Part shown: positions 29,364 through 37,592 of the stretch, in pieces
Position numbering within the stretch: the stretch's first letter is position 1
Layout of the letters: each line of letters begins with the position of its first letter
Origin: Propionibacteriaceae bacterium
GTDB lineage: Bacteria; Actinomycetota; Actinomycetes; Propionibacteriales; Propionibacteriaceae
Assembly (NCBI GenBank): GCA_009778535.1
Contig: WRJP01000002.1
Location: 1 to 37,592, forward strand
Direction: 5' to 3'
Length of the DNA stretch: 37,592 nt
Made by a program: the position numbers and the translations under genes
Notes under the pieces: model-generated
Told to the model about the DNA's origin: nothing
What the model saw: only the letters and a program-made list of their open reading frames with translations
The model's database searches: none

Positions 29364-30369
29364 AAATAGTGCCCTAACTGCCAGATTGGCTGATCGCTAT
29401 GACGCGATGCTCTTTGATCTTGATGGGGTGATCTATGTCGGCGAGGCCGCCGTGCCTGGCGCCCCGGAAGCCGCAGCAGCCTTGAGTGAGTTAGGGAAAA
29501 GGTTGTTGTATGTCACAAACAACGCTGCACCTACCGCTGCCAGCGTCGCCGAACACCTAAAAAATATCGGTTTTTCAGCGACCGAAGATATGGTGCTTAC
29601 CAGCGCCCAAGTCGCGGTTAGCTACTTGCAAGCTGACCTTCCAGCAGGGGCGAAAATCTTGGTCGCCGGAACCTCAAATTTACGCGATCTGATCGCAGAA
29701 GCTGGATTCACCCCAGTTTTTAGTGCCGACGACGAGCCGCAAGCTGTCTTGCAAGGATACGACCCGAACATTGCGCTGCCAACCTTAGATGAGGCCTGTT
29801 TGGCGTTGGGACGTGGAGCGAAATGGTACGCCACAAATGCTGATACCTCGCGTCCATCACCACGTGGCATCGTCACTGCGGCAGGCTCGATGATAGCTGC
29901 CCTGTCAGTGACATTGGGGCGCTCCCCAGTCACCTTTGGCAAACCTGCGCTCCCGATGCTAACCGAGGCGGTGCGACGCAGTGGAGCTGAACGTCCCATC
30001 TTTGTTGGAGATCGGTTGGACACCGATATTGCTGGTGCGACGCTAGCCGGTATGGACTCGCTGTTGGTCTTTTCGGGAGTGCATGGAGCCCGAGATTTGA
30101 TTGCAGCAGTTCCCGAACGCCGTCCCACCGCGATTGGCGCAGACATCTCGGCGCTGTTGTCTCCGTCACGACATGTTGAGGTGGCGTTAACTCATGTAAC
30201 TTGCCAGGGACAGACAGCGCAAATCCGAGCTGGAATCATCGACCTAGTGACGCAACCAGAGAACATCGAGGCCGAGCTGTCAGCGCTGTGGGCGATAGCG
30301 CATCTGGCTTGGAGTAATCCGGGAAGTGACGCTGCCGCTGCGTTGGATGCGTTGAAGCAGGTGAAATAG
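29344..30369 (+). CDS. HAD-superfamily phosphatase (NagD-like)
   Basis: YDAMLFDLDGVIYVGEAAVPGAPEAAAALSELGKRLLYVTNNAAPT...TFGKPALPMLTEAV...IFVGDRLDTDIAGATLAGMDSLLVFSGV. Confidence 0.92.
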   Translation: MPQATSENSALTARLADRYDAMLFDLDGVIYVGEAAVPGAPEAAAALSELGKRLLYVTNNAAPTAASVAEHLKNIGFSATEDMVLTSAQVAVSYLQADLPAGAKILVAGTSNLRDLIAEAGFTPVFSADDEPQAVLQGYDPNIALPTLDEACLALGRGAKWYATNADTSRPSPRGIVTAAGSMIAALSVTLGRSPVTFGKPALPMLTEAVRRSGAERPIFVGDRLDTDIAGATLAGMDSLLVFSGVHGARDLIAAVPERRPTAIGADISALLSPSRHVEVALTHVTCQGQTAQIRAGIIDLVTQPENIEAELSALWAIAHLAWSNPGSDAAAALDALKQVK

Positions 30370-30389
30370 TGACCTATGTCGTAGTCCCT

Positions 30390-30479
30390 TGGTTTCGATA
30401 CACCGACCTTATGGTCGGCAGCAACCAGACGGGCTCTTCTTGTCGGTTGAGTGGAGCCGTGGGCTCCGTATCGAAACCA
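30390..30479. repeat. Palindromic repeat element A2 (12-bp terminal inverted repeat plus internal hairpins)
   Basis: TGGTTTCGATAC (30390-30401) / GTATCGAAACCA (30468-30479); internal CCGACC-ttat-GGTCGG (30403-30418) and GGAGCC-gtg-GGCTCC (30453-30467), with TTGAGT before the right arm. Confidence 0.85.
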
Positions 30480-30499
30480 CGAGTAGCGACAGGAGCAAC

Positions 30500-31090
30500 A
30501 TGAGTCGCAACTTGGCAAATCCGAGTGTTGATCTGGCTTTGATTTCCGTTTTCGCTGCCCTCATCGCGGTGCTCGCCGTGGTGCCCGGGATTCCAATGCC
30601 AGGAACCACGGTGCCGATAACCTTGCAGACGTTGGGAGTGATTCTCGCCGGACTGGTGTTAGGTGGCTGGCGCGGATTTTGCGCCGTCATGCTCTACATT
30701 TTGGTGGGCTTGGTTGGAATCCCAATCTTTGCGCAAGGCATGGGTGGATTCGGCGTATTTGCCTCAATGAGCATCGGGTACCTGCTGGCATTCCCCATTG
30801 GAGCCTTCATAGCAGGGGCGCTGGCACGCATCGCCAGGGCACGCGGGTTCAAAGGAACATTCTTCTGGTTCGCGTTAGCAGCACTAATTGGCAGTTTGTT
30901 GATAATTGATGTCGGCGGGATTATCGGAATGATGATCATTGGGCAAGTTGATGTGATTACTGCCTTCGTGTTCAACCTTCCGTTCGTGGTTGGAGACATT
31001 ATCAAGAGCTTTGCCGGCGCCGGGATCGCCTTAGCTGTAAACAAAGCGTTCCCAGCGCTGCTGGCTGGGCGAAAGACGGCATCACTTTGA
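30500..31090 (+). CDS. bioY: Biotin transporter substrate-binding component (ECF S component)
   Basis: AVVPGIPMPGTTVPITLQTLGVILAGLVLGGWRG...YILVGLVGIPIFAQGMGGFGVF; ATG at 30500 with AGGAG. The ORF-track start at 30389 runs into repeat A2. Confidence 0.93.
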   Translation: MSRNLANPSVDLALISVFAALIAVLAVVPGIPMPGTTVPITLQTLGVILAGLVLGGWRGFCAVMLYILVGLVGIPIFAQGMGGFGVFASMSIGYLLAFPIGAFIAGALARIARARGFKGTFFWFALAALIGSLLIIDVGGIIGMMIIGQVDVITAFVFNLPFVVGDIIKSFAGAGIALAVNKAFPALLAGRKTASL

Positions 31091-31794
31091 TAGAACTGCG
31101 CGATGTTGAAGTGAAAGTCGCCTTGTTTCGAGCCGGACGAGCCGCCGAAACCAAGACGCTGCTACATTCGGTAAATCTGACACTTTCTGAAGACCGAATC
31201 GCCATCATTGGAGCCAATGGTTCGGGGAAATCGACGTTACTGCGCCTGTGCAACGGTTTGGTGCTGCCCAGCAGTGGAGAAGTGCAGGTTGCGGGGCTTT
31301 CCACTTCGACCCAGGCCAGCCAGGTTCGGTCGCTGGTAGGTTTCATTTTCACAGACCCGCTCGCGCAGTTGTTGATGAGCACCGCCATAGATGACGTGGA
31401 ACTAAGCCTGCGAAAGGCTATTAAAGACAAGAAAGAGCGCCACGCCAAAGCCTGGGAATTGCTTGCTGCTCGCGGGCTGGAACATGCTGGGGAGCAGAGT
31501 CTGTACGATCTTTCTGGAGGAGAACGTCAGCTTGTAGCATTGACTTCGGTGTTGGCAACCAACCCGCAAATCTTGGTGGCAGATGAACCGACCACGCTGC
31601 TCGATCTACGCAATCGCAACCAGGTAGTGCGAGCCCTTTGGGAACTGCCGCAGCAGGTGATCATAGCTACCCATGACCTCGATTTGGCACAGCAGGCAGA
31701 TCGGGTGATCGTGATTCATCAGGGGCAGGTTGCCTGCGACCAGGAACCGAGCGTGTCCATCAGCCACTATCGGAACCTGATGGAGTCGACATGA
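31087..31794 (+). CDS. ECF transporter ATPase (EcfA/BioM)
   Basis: TTG start overlapping the bioY stop; IGANGSGKSTLLRLCNGLVLPSSG...YDLSGGERQLVALTSVLATNPQILVADEPTTLLD. Confidence 0.92.
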   Translation: MIELRDVEVKVALFRAGRAAETKTLLHSVNLTLSEDRIAIIGANGSGKSTLLRLCNGLVLPSSGEVQVAGLSTSTQASQVRSLVGFIFTDPLAQLLMSTAIDDVELSLRKAIKDKKERHAKAWELLAARGLEHAGEQSLYDLSGGERQLVALTSVLATNPQILVADEPTTLLDLRNRNQVVRALWELPQQVIIATHDLDLAQQADRVIVIHQGQVACDQEPSVSISHYRNLMEST

Positions 31795-32399
31795 ACGGTG
31801 TTTTTTCGCTCTATGTACCTGGCGATTCGCTGTTTCACCGCTGCCGGGTGGGGTGGAAGTACCTACTGATGATCGGGGCGACGTTCACCGGCGTACTGGC
31901 TCAAAACGTTTTCGTTTCGCTGGGGCTGCTGGTGGGGGTACTGGCGTGTCTGGGATTTTGCGGGCTGGGGTTAAGCTACACCTGGCGGCTGCCGGGGGGA
32001 ATCTGGGCGACTGCTGGGTTGCTGATCTGCTACCAGTCAATCTTAGGCAAACCACTTACAGGGGTGATGATCGCCACGAACCTGGTGATGGCGCTGTACG
32101 CGGCGCGTATCCTAACCATGACCACACCCGCGCCGATCTTGATAGATTCGCTGGTTTCCGCCTTTGGCTGGACGCGGATTATTGGTTTGAAACCGGCACG
32201 GATAGGTTTGGCGATCACATTGATGTTTCGATCGCTTCCTGCTCTGCTGGATTCATTTCGCCAGGTGCGGGAAGCTGCCAAAGCCAGAGGTAGGCAGCGT
32301 AATCTGGTTGCGTTAGTCACTCCCTTTGTAGTGAGAACTGTGGGGTACGCGCAGCAGACTGGAGAAGCCCTAGCGGCACGCGGGCTTGGCGATGAATGA
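31791..32399 (+). CDS. ECF transporter transmembrane component (EcfT/BioN)
   Basis: ATGA overlap with the ATPase; membrane protein with LTMTTPAPILIDSL and C-terminal REAAKARGRQRN coupling motif. Confidence 0.88.
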   Translation: MNGVFSLYVPGDSLFHRCRVGWKYLLMIGATFTGVLAQNVFVSLGLLVGVLACLGFCGLGLSYTWRLPGGIWATAGLLICYQSILGKPLTGVMIATNLVMALYAARILTMTTPAPILIDSLVSAFGWTRIIGLKPARIGLAITLMFRSLPALLDSFRQVREAAKARGRQRNLVALVTPFVVRTVGYAQQTGEALAARGLGDE

Positions 32400-32411
32400 G
32401 AGGATTGACAC

Positions 32412-32630
32412 ATGAACGATGCTGAACACTCGCTTTCTGGCGGCAATGACGGCGAAGAACTCGATGGCGACGCTGCCGAGTTGATGCCTGCTCCAATCAC
32501 AGGTGATGAGGCCATTGATAAAGTGCTGGCAGATTTGGATTTGAGTCAGAGCGTGGAAACTCATCTGGAACAGTACGCAAAGGTGCTGGATGTATTGCAG
32601 CAGTCCTTGAAGCGTGACGATTTTGAGTGA
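32412..32630 (+). CDS. Small acidic protein of unknown function upstream of tlyA
   Basis: 72 aa with AIDKVLADLDLSQSVETHLEQYAKVLDVLQQSLK; overlaps the tlyA start. Confidence 0.65.
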   Translation: MNDAEHSLSGGNDGEELDGDAAELMPAPITGDEAIDKVLADLDLSQSVETHLEQYAKVLDVLQQSLKRDDFE

Positions 32631-33399
32631 AACCGACAAGTCGCAAGCTAACCGGCTCGATGTGGCGCTGGTTCAGCGCGGACTGTTCAGCTCAAGAGCA
32701 AAAGCCGCCGCCGCTGTCGCTGCCGGTAAGGTTCAAGTAGCCGGTGCGGTTACTACGAAAGTAGCAACCCTAGTAACAGCAAATTCGCAAATCACGGTAT
32801 CGGCTCCCGATCACTATGTGTCACGGGCTGCCCATAAGCTGCTAGCCGCGCTAGACGAGTCTGGCATCGAAGTGCCGACGCGGGTGCTGGATGCGGGAGC
32901 TTCAACGGGCGGTTTTACCCAGGTGTTGTTGGAACGCGGTGCCGAGCGGGTCTACGCGGTCGATGTGGGGCATGGGCAACTCGCGGAAATGCTGCGAAAT
33001 GACCCGAAGGTTACCGAGCACGAAGGTTTTAACCTACGCGATCTGAGTCTTGATCAGCTCGAATCCCAGCCGGTGGAGTTGATAGTCGCCGACGTGTCGT
33101 TCATATCTTTGAAGCTATTACTCAAACCACTGTTGGCAGTGCTGGCACCTGACGGGATTGCGCTGCTGCTCGTGAAACCTCAATTTGAGGTAGGACGCGG
33201 CGGGCTGAATTCGCAAGGAGTAGTAACTGATGAAGGCACGCGGTGCCGCGTGGTCAATGAAGTCATTGAACATGCGGTCAGCCTGGGAGCCGAATGCATA
33301 TGGCGCGGACGCAGTGCCTTGGTTGGGGCGAGCGGGAACGTAGAGTATTTCATTGCGCTGACTGTCGGCACACCTGCTGCTGATTGCCCCAGCGTCTAA
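32614..33399 (+). CDS. tlyA: TlyA-family rRNA 2'-O-methyltransferase
   Basis: RLDVALVQRGLFSSRAKAAAAVAAGKVQV (S4 domain)...VLDAGASTGGFTQVLLERGAERVYAVDVGHGQL...IVADVSFISL...LVKPQFEVG. TTG at 32623 is an alternative start. Confidence 0.93.
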   Translation: MTILSETDKSQANRLDVALVQRGLFSSRAKAAAAVAAGKVQVAGAVTTKVATLVTANSQITVSAPDHYVSRAAHKLLAALDESGIEVPTRVLDAGASTGGFTQVLLERGAERVYAVDVGHGQLAEMLRNDPKVTEHEGFNLRDLSLDQLESQPVELIVADVSFISLKLLLKPLLAVLAPDGIALLLVKPQFEVGRGGLNSQGVVTDEGTRCRVVNEVIEHAVSLGAECIWRGRSALVGASGNVEYFIALTVGTPAADCPSV

Positions 33400-33430
33400 G
33401 AGGTTCGATAGGGTTGGTGTTGAAGAAACG

Positions 33431-34363
33431 ATGGAGAACTCGATGGAACCTAGCAGGCGTATCGCAGTTATGATGCATCGCGGCCGTGAAGCTGCGACGC
33501 GGGCTGCTGCGGAATTCGTGACCGAGATCAGCATAAAAGGTTTCCGCTGTGCGCTAGATGCCGCCGATTCCCAATCGCTTACAGCCGAAGTTCCCGATGC
33601 CAAGATAGAACCGCTGGAAAACGACGTTCACGCCGAGCTAGCCGTCGTATTTGGAGGAGATGGCAATATCCTTCGGGCTGCCGAGTGGGCGTTGCCCAGG
33701 CAGGTGCCGGTGTTGGGTGTAAATCTGGGACACGTCGGGTTTTTGGCCGAGTTGGAATCTGCGCAGCTTGGGACTCTGATCGAGCGGGTAGTTGAGCGAG
33801 ATTATCAGGTTGAGGAACGCCAGACGATTACCTGCGAGCTACGTGATGCTCCTGGTGGTGAGAAGGTGTGGGAATCGTTCGCTGTAAATGAGTGTGCTGT
33901 TGAGAAGCTGACCAGGGAGCGAATGCTTGAAGTGCTGGTACGCATTGATGATCGTCCACTTTCGCGTTGGGCAACAGACGGGGTGTTGGTGGCAACTCCC
34001 ACTGGTTCTACGGCGTATGCTTTCTCGGCGCATGGGCCGGTGATATGGCCGGAAGTTGAGGCGTTGCTGCTGGTTCCGCTCAGCGCACACGCACTCTTTA
34101 ATCGCTCAGTTGTGGTAGGTACCAAATCTGTTATCAAGGTGGAAGTTCTGCCCTCTACTCCCGATGGTTTGATTTGGTGCGACGGGCGACGTTCAAGTGA
34201 AATCCATGCTGGTATGGAATTGGTAGTGGCCGCCAGTAAAGAAAAGCTGCTGCTGGCGCGCACTAGCGAGCAGCCGTTCATCACCAGACTAGTCCGCAAA
34301 TTCCATCTGCCAATAGATGGTTGGCGCGGGGCGGCGGAACGGGAACAAGTTCATGCTGAATGA
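33431..34363 (+). CDS. NAD kinase
   Basis: LAVVFGGDGNILRAAEWALPRQVPVLGVNLGHVGFLAE...DGVLVATPTGSTAYAFSAHGPV. Confidence 0.93.
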   Translation: MENSMEPSRRIAVMMHRGREAATRAAAEFVTEISIKGFRCALDAADSQSLTAEVPDAKIEPLENDVHAELAVVFGGDGNILRAAEWALPRQVPVLGVNLGHVGFLAELESAQLGTLIERVVERDYQVEERQTITCELRDAPGGEKVWESFAVNECAVEKLTRERMLEVLVRIDDRPLSRWATDGVLVATPTGSTAYAFSAHGPVIWPEVEALLLVPLSAHALFNRSVVVGTKSVIKVEVLPSTPDGLIWCDGRRSSEIHAGMELVVAASKEKLLLARTSEQPFITRLVRKFHLPIDGWRGAAEREQVHAE

Positions 34364-36059
34364 ACTTAGGATCAAAAACCTGGGCGTGATCGAAGAAGCC
34401 GTGATCGCACCGCATGCTGGCTTCACCGTGGTCACTGGCGAGACGGGCGCAGGAAAGACCATGATCGTCAACGGACTTTCACTGCTCACCGGCGAAAAGG
34501 CAGACCCGAAACTCATCCGTTCTGGAACGTCGCGGGCGTTGGTGGAAGCCGAATGGATACAACCGGGTACTGCGCTGGAACCCTTGGAGGAATTTGGGGC
34601 TGAAGTTGAGCCGTTAAGCGAAGGAACGGCTGCGGTGCTCATTACTCGGCAACTTGAGGCTTCGCGTTCAAAACTGTTGATCGGTGGAGCCACGATTCCG
34701 CTAAATCAAGGCGTGGGCTTGATTGGAGATTGGGTCACGATTCACGGGCAGTCCGAGCAGGTTCGTCTGGCCAGACCACAGCGGCAACGTCAAATGTTGG
34801 ATGCCTGGGCAGGGGCTGATTTGGATGATTTGTTAGCTCGGTACCAACAGGCGTATTTTGAAAAACGAGACCTTGACGCGGAATTGCTGGAGTTGACCAA
34901 GCAGTCAGCTACCAGATTGCACGAGCTAGATATGCTGCGCTACGGCCTAGCTGACATTGCCAAAGTCGATCCCCAGCCTGGAGAAGATCAGCAGTTGGCG
35001 TTGGAGGCGAAACGGTTACAGAGTGTCGATGAGTTGCAGGTCGCTGCACGGGCGGCAGCGGTGGCGCTTTCTGGTGATGTGGATTCATTTGCCGACGCTG
35101 GTAATGCATTGAATCTGATCGAAGGCGCTCGCAAGGCGCTGGGCAAGGTTGACGATCCGGTTTTGCTGGAACTGTCTGCACGTCTGGGTGAGGCATCCGT
35201 AGGGCTTACAGATATTTCGATGGCGCTGGCCAGCTATTTAGATTCACTGGAAGCTGACCCGATACGTTTGGAGTGGATAGCATCCCGGCGTTCCGAATTG
35301 CAGCAACTCACCCGTAAGTATGGGGACAATATAGATGCGGTGCTGGCGTGGGCAGACTCGGCGATGCAGCGGGTGTTTGAACTAGATAGCAGCGATGATC
35401 GCGCCGCTCAAATCAAAGAACGCATTGCAGCGCTGGATGCCACAGCTAATGAACTGGCAGCTCAGATTAGCAAAGTACGCCAGACGTGCGGTGCCCAGTT
35501 AGCCGAACTTGTTGGCACCGAGTTGGCAGTGTTAGCGATGCCTGCTGCCAGGTTGGAGTTCGAGTTGACGCAGTTGCCACAGTTGAATCCTTGGGGGCGG
35601 GATCAAGTACAGATCATGTTTGCGGCAAATTCCGGCTCGGAGTTGGGGGCGCTAGCCAAATTTGCTTCAGGTGGAGAACTGTCTCGGGTGCGTTTGGCGC
35701 TGGAAGTGGTGTTGGCAAGCCGAAATGATCATGAATCAAGTTATGAACAAGTCTTCGTTTTTGACGAAATCGACGCCGGTGTCGGTGGGGCGGTGGCGTT
35801 AGAGATAGGACGGCGGCTCAAACGTTTGGCGCAAAGCGCTCAGGTGATCGTAGTAACTCATCTTGCCCAGGTCGCCGCTTTCGCTGACCGGCATTTCTTC
35901 GTTTCCAAAGCTGACGACCAGCAGGTCACCAAGAGCCAAGTGAACGAAGTAACCGGTGCGGATCGTTTGGATGTCCTCGCACAGATGATGGGCGGACTAG
36001 ACTCCGCTTCGGCCATTGCACACGCCCAAGATTTACTCCAGACCGCGCTGTCTGGATAG
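34353..36059 (+). CDS. recN: DNA repair protein RecN
   Basis: MLNELRIKNLGVIEEAVIAPHAGFTVVTGETGAGKTMIVNGLSLL...LAKFASGGELSRVRLALEVVL...VFDEIDAGVGG; start at the internal Met (34353). Confidence 0.94.
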   Translation: MLNELRIKNLGVIEEAVIAPHAGFTVVTGETGAGKTMIVNGLSLLTGEKADPKLIRSGTSRALVEAEWIQPGTALEPLEEFGAEVEPLSEGTAAVLITRQLEASRSKLLIGGATIPLNQGVGLIGDWVTIHGQSEQVRLARPQRQRQMLDAWAGADLDDLLARYQQAYFEKRDLDAELLELTKQSATRLHELDMLRYGLADIAKVDPQPGEDQQLALEAKRLQSVDELQVAARAAAVALSGDVDSFADAGNALNLIEGARKALGKVDDPVLLELSARLGEASVGLTDISMALASYLDSLEADPIRLEWIASRRSELQQLTRKYGDNIDAVLAWADSAMQRVFELDSSDDRAAQIKERIAALDATANELAAQISKVRQTCGAQLAELVGTELAVLAMPAARLEFELTQLPQLNPWGRDQVQIMFAANSGSELGALAKFASGGELSRVRLALEVVLASRNDHESSYEQVFVFDEIDAGVGGAVALEIGRRLKRLAQSAQVIVVTHLAQVAAFADRHFFVSKADDQQVTKSQVNEVTGADRLDVLAQMMGGLDSASAIAHAQDLLQTALSG

Positions 36060-36118
36060 CTGCACATAATCCGCTACTTCCGAAAAAGTCATCCTTAATT
36101 TCATTACAGACTGCGATA

Positions 36119-36213
36119 GTTTCCTGTCATTCTAAGTGACACGCCGAGTGCGGGTTTTGCGCTTTTCTTGCTGGTTGTCGCTACCGCTGTCTTGCCTGGT
36201 TTCCTGTCATTCT
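36119..36213 (+). repeat. 15-bp direct repeat GTTTCCTGTCATTCT (two copies 80 bp apart)
   Basis: Exact copies at 36119-36133 and 36199-36213. Confidence 0.8.
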
Positions 36214-36234
36214 GCGCACCCAGTCGCAGAATCC
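36205..36234 (+). repeat. Palindromic repeat element B1
   Basis: TGTCATTCTGCG-CACCCAGT-CGCAGAATCC; stem ATTCTGCG/CGCAGAAT, 8-nt loop. Confidence 0.8.
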
Positions 36235-36299
36235 AGAACACTCAGTAGTTGAACATGAACGGACTACGTGCTGCGTATGGTCGCAGTATTCGGGTTATT

Positions 36300-36328
36300 G
36301 ATCCTGCGATTCACCACGCAGGATGACA
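36300..36328 (-). repeat. Palindromic repeat element B2 (opposite orientation to B1)
   Basis: Reverse complement reads TGTCATCCTGCG-TGGTGAAT-CGCAGGATC; stem ATCCTGCG/CGCAGGAT, 8-nt loop. Confidence 0.8.
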
Positions 36329-36351
36329 AATTGGTGGTAGGCTGGAGACCC

Positions 36352-37592
36352 GTGGAAAGTCGTTCAGTAAAACACATTTTTGTAACTGGTGGAGTTGTTT
36401 CCTCGCTCGGGAAAGGGCTTACAGCCTCAAGCCTCGGTAGTCTTTTAGTTGCACGCCGTCTCAAAGTGACGATGCAGAAATTTGATCCCTATCTAAATGT
36501 CGATCCGGGCACAATGGATCCCTTTCAACACGGTGAGGTGTTCGTAACTGCCGATGGTGCTGAGACAGATTTAGACATCGGACACTATGAGCGTTTCCTC
36601 AACGTCAACCTGAGCGCTGAGGCGAGCATCACCACTGGAAAAATCTACTCCCATGTGATCGCCAAAGAACGTCAAGGTGCCTACCACGGCGACACGGTAC
36701 AGGTCATACCGCATATCACAAACGAGATAAAACAAGAGATGTACTCGGTGGTCGGCAAAGGCGTTGACGTAGTTATTCACGAGATCGGCGGAACCGTCGG
36801 CGACATCGAATCACTCCCATATTTGGAAGCAGCCCGACAAGTACGCCGCGAAGTGGGCAGAGACAACGCCATATTCATTCACGTCTCGCTGATTCCCTAT
36901 ATTGGCCCCAGTTCTGAACTTAAAACCAAGCCAACCCAGCATTCGGTGGCCGCGCTACGGCAACTTGGTATCACCCCAGATTCAATAGTGTGCCGCTGTT
37001 CGATGCCAGTACCTGAAAGTGTGAAACATAAGATCGCCCTGATGTGTGATGTCGACGAGGAAGCCGTGGTTTCCTGTCCCGATGCGCCCAGCATCTATGA
37101 CATTCCCAAGGTGTTGCACGCCGAAGGTTTCGATGCCTATGTGGTACGGCGTTTGGGACTTTCCTTCCGTGATGTTAACTGGACGAAGTGGAACGATCTG
37201 CTGGATCGCGTACACCATCCCAAACAAGAAGTGACGATCGGACTGGTCGGAAAATATGTCGATCTGCCCGATGCCTACCTTTCGGTGTGCGAAGCGCTAC
37301 GCGCTGGTGGATTTGCGAACTGGGCAAAGGTGAATGTCCGCTGGATTGCCTCAGATTCTTGCGAGACGCTAGCTGGAGCTGAAAAAGAATTGTCCGATGT
37401 TGACGCGGTTGTGCTCCCGGGAGGTTTCGGTTATCGGGGAGCGGAAGGCAAGCAGGGGGCGCTGCAATACGCCCGCGAGAATCAGTTGCCCACACTCGGA
37501 CTGTGCTTGGGAATGCAGTGCATGGTGATCGAGATAGCCCGCAATCTAGCTGGCCTTCCGTGCGCCGCCTCTACCGAATTTGAACCCAATAC
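36352..37592 (+). CDS. pyrG: CTP synthase (3' end beyond window)
   Basis: GTG start: [29 protein letters not shown]...[42 protein letters not shown]...[10 protein letters not shown]. No in-frame stop before the window end. Confidence 0.96.
   Translation, partial: MESRSVKHIFVTGGVVSSLGKGLTASSLGSLLVARRLKVTMQKFDPYLNVDPGTMDPFQHGEVFVTADGAETDLDIGHYERFLNVNLSAEASITTGKIYSHVIAKERQGAYHGDTVQVIPHITNEIKQEMYSVVGKGVDVVIHEIGGTVGDIESLPYLEAARQVRREVGRDNAIFIHVSLIPYIGPSSELKTKPTQHSVAALRQLGITPDSIVCRCSMPVPESVKHKIALMCDVDEEAVVSCPDAPSIYDIPKVLHAEGFDAYVVRRLGLSFRDVNWTKWNDLLDRVHHPKQEVTIGLVGKYVDLPDAYLSVCEALRAGGFANWAKVNVRWIASDSCETLAGAEKELSDVDAVVLPGGFGYRGAEGKQGALQYARENQLPTLGLCLGMQCMVIEIARNLAGLPCAASTEFEPN

Overview
This 37.6-kb window looks like a mid-GC actinobacterial chromosome segment. 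From left to right it holds: a partial ABC ATPase; a fabG-fabI pair; an ABC-F ATPase; an SPFH protein plus ribbon-helix-helix (RHH) gene pair; a YigZ/IMPACT gene convergent with a nitroreductase gene; a MurJ-type flippase with a membrane-anchored PQQ-like beta-propeller; infC-rpmI-rplT-rRNA methyltransferase; pheST; an MFS gene; a putative lipoprotein; argCJBD-argR-argH with no argF or argG; vapBC; tyrS; a TPR protein with an Arg-rich repeat region; a HAD phosphatase; bioY-ecfA-ecfT; a small ORF; tlyA; NAD kinase; recN; and partial pyrG. Most genes are housekeeping, and the order broadly follows the mycobacterial infC-to-pyrG region as I recall it. The best non-coding signals are: (i) a tandem TGATATCA-type operator candidate, one helical turn apart, in front of the SPFH-RHH operon; (ii) two families of dispersed palindromic elements whose arms differ in sequence but keep pairing; (iii) a hairpin-rich infC leader followed by an AUC start codon; (iv) an ARG box and a probably leaderless argC; (v) an exact 60-bp-period coding repeat. 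I saw no CRISPR array, rRNA, tRNA, transposase or phage module. All product names come from recognising protein motifs by eye; no database search was run.
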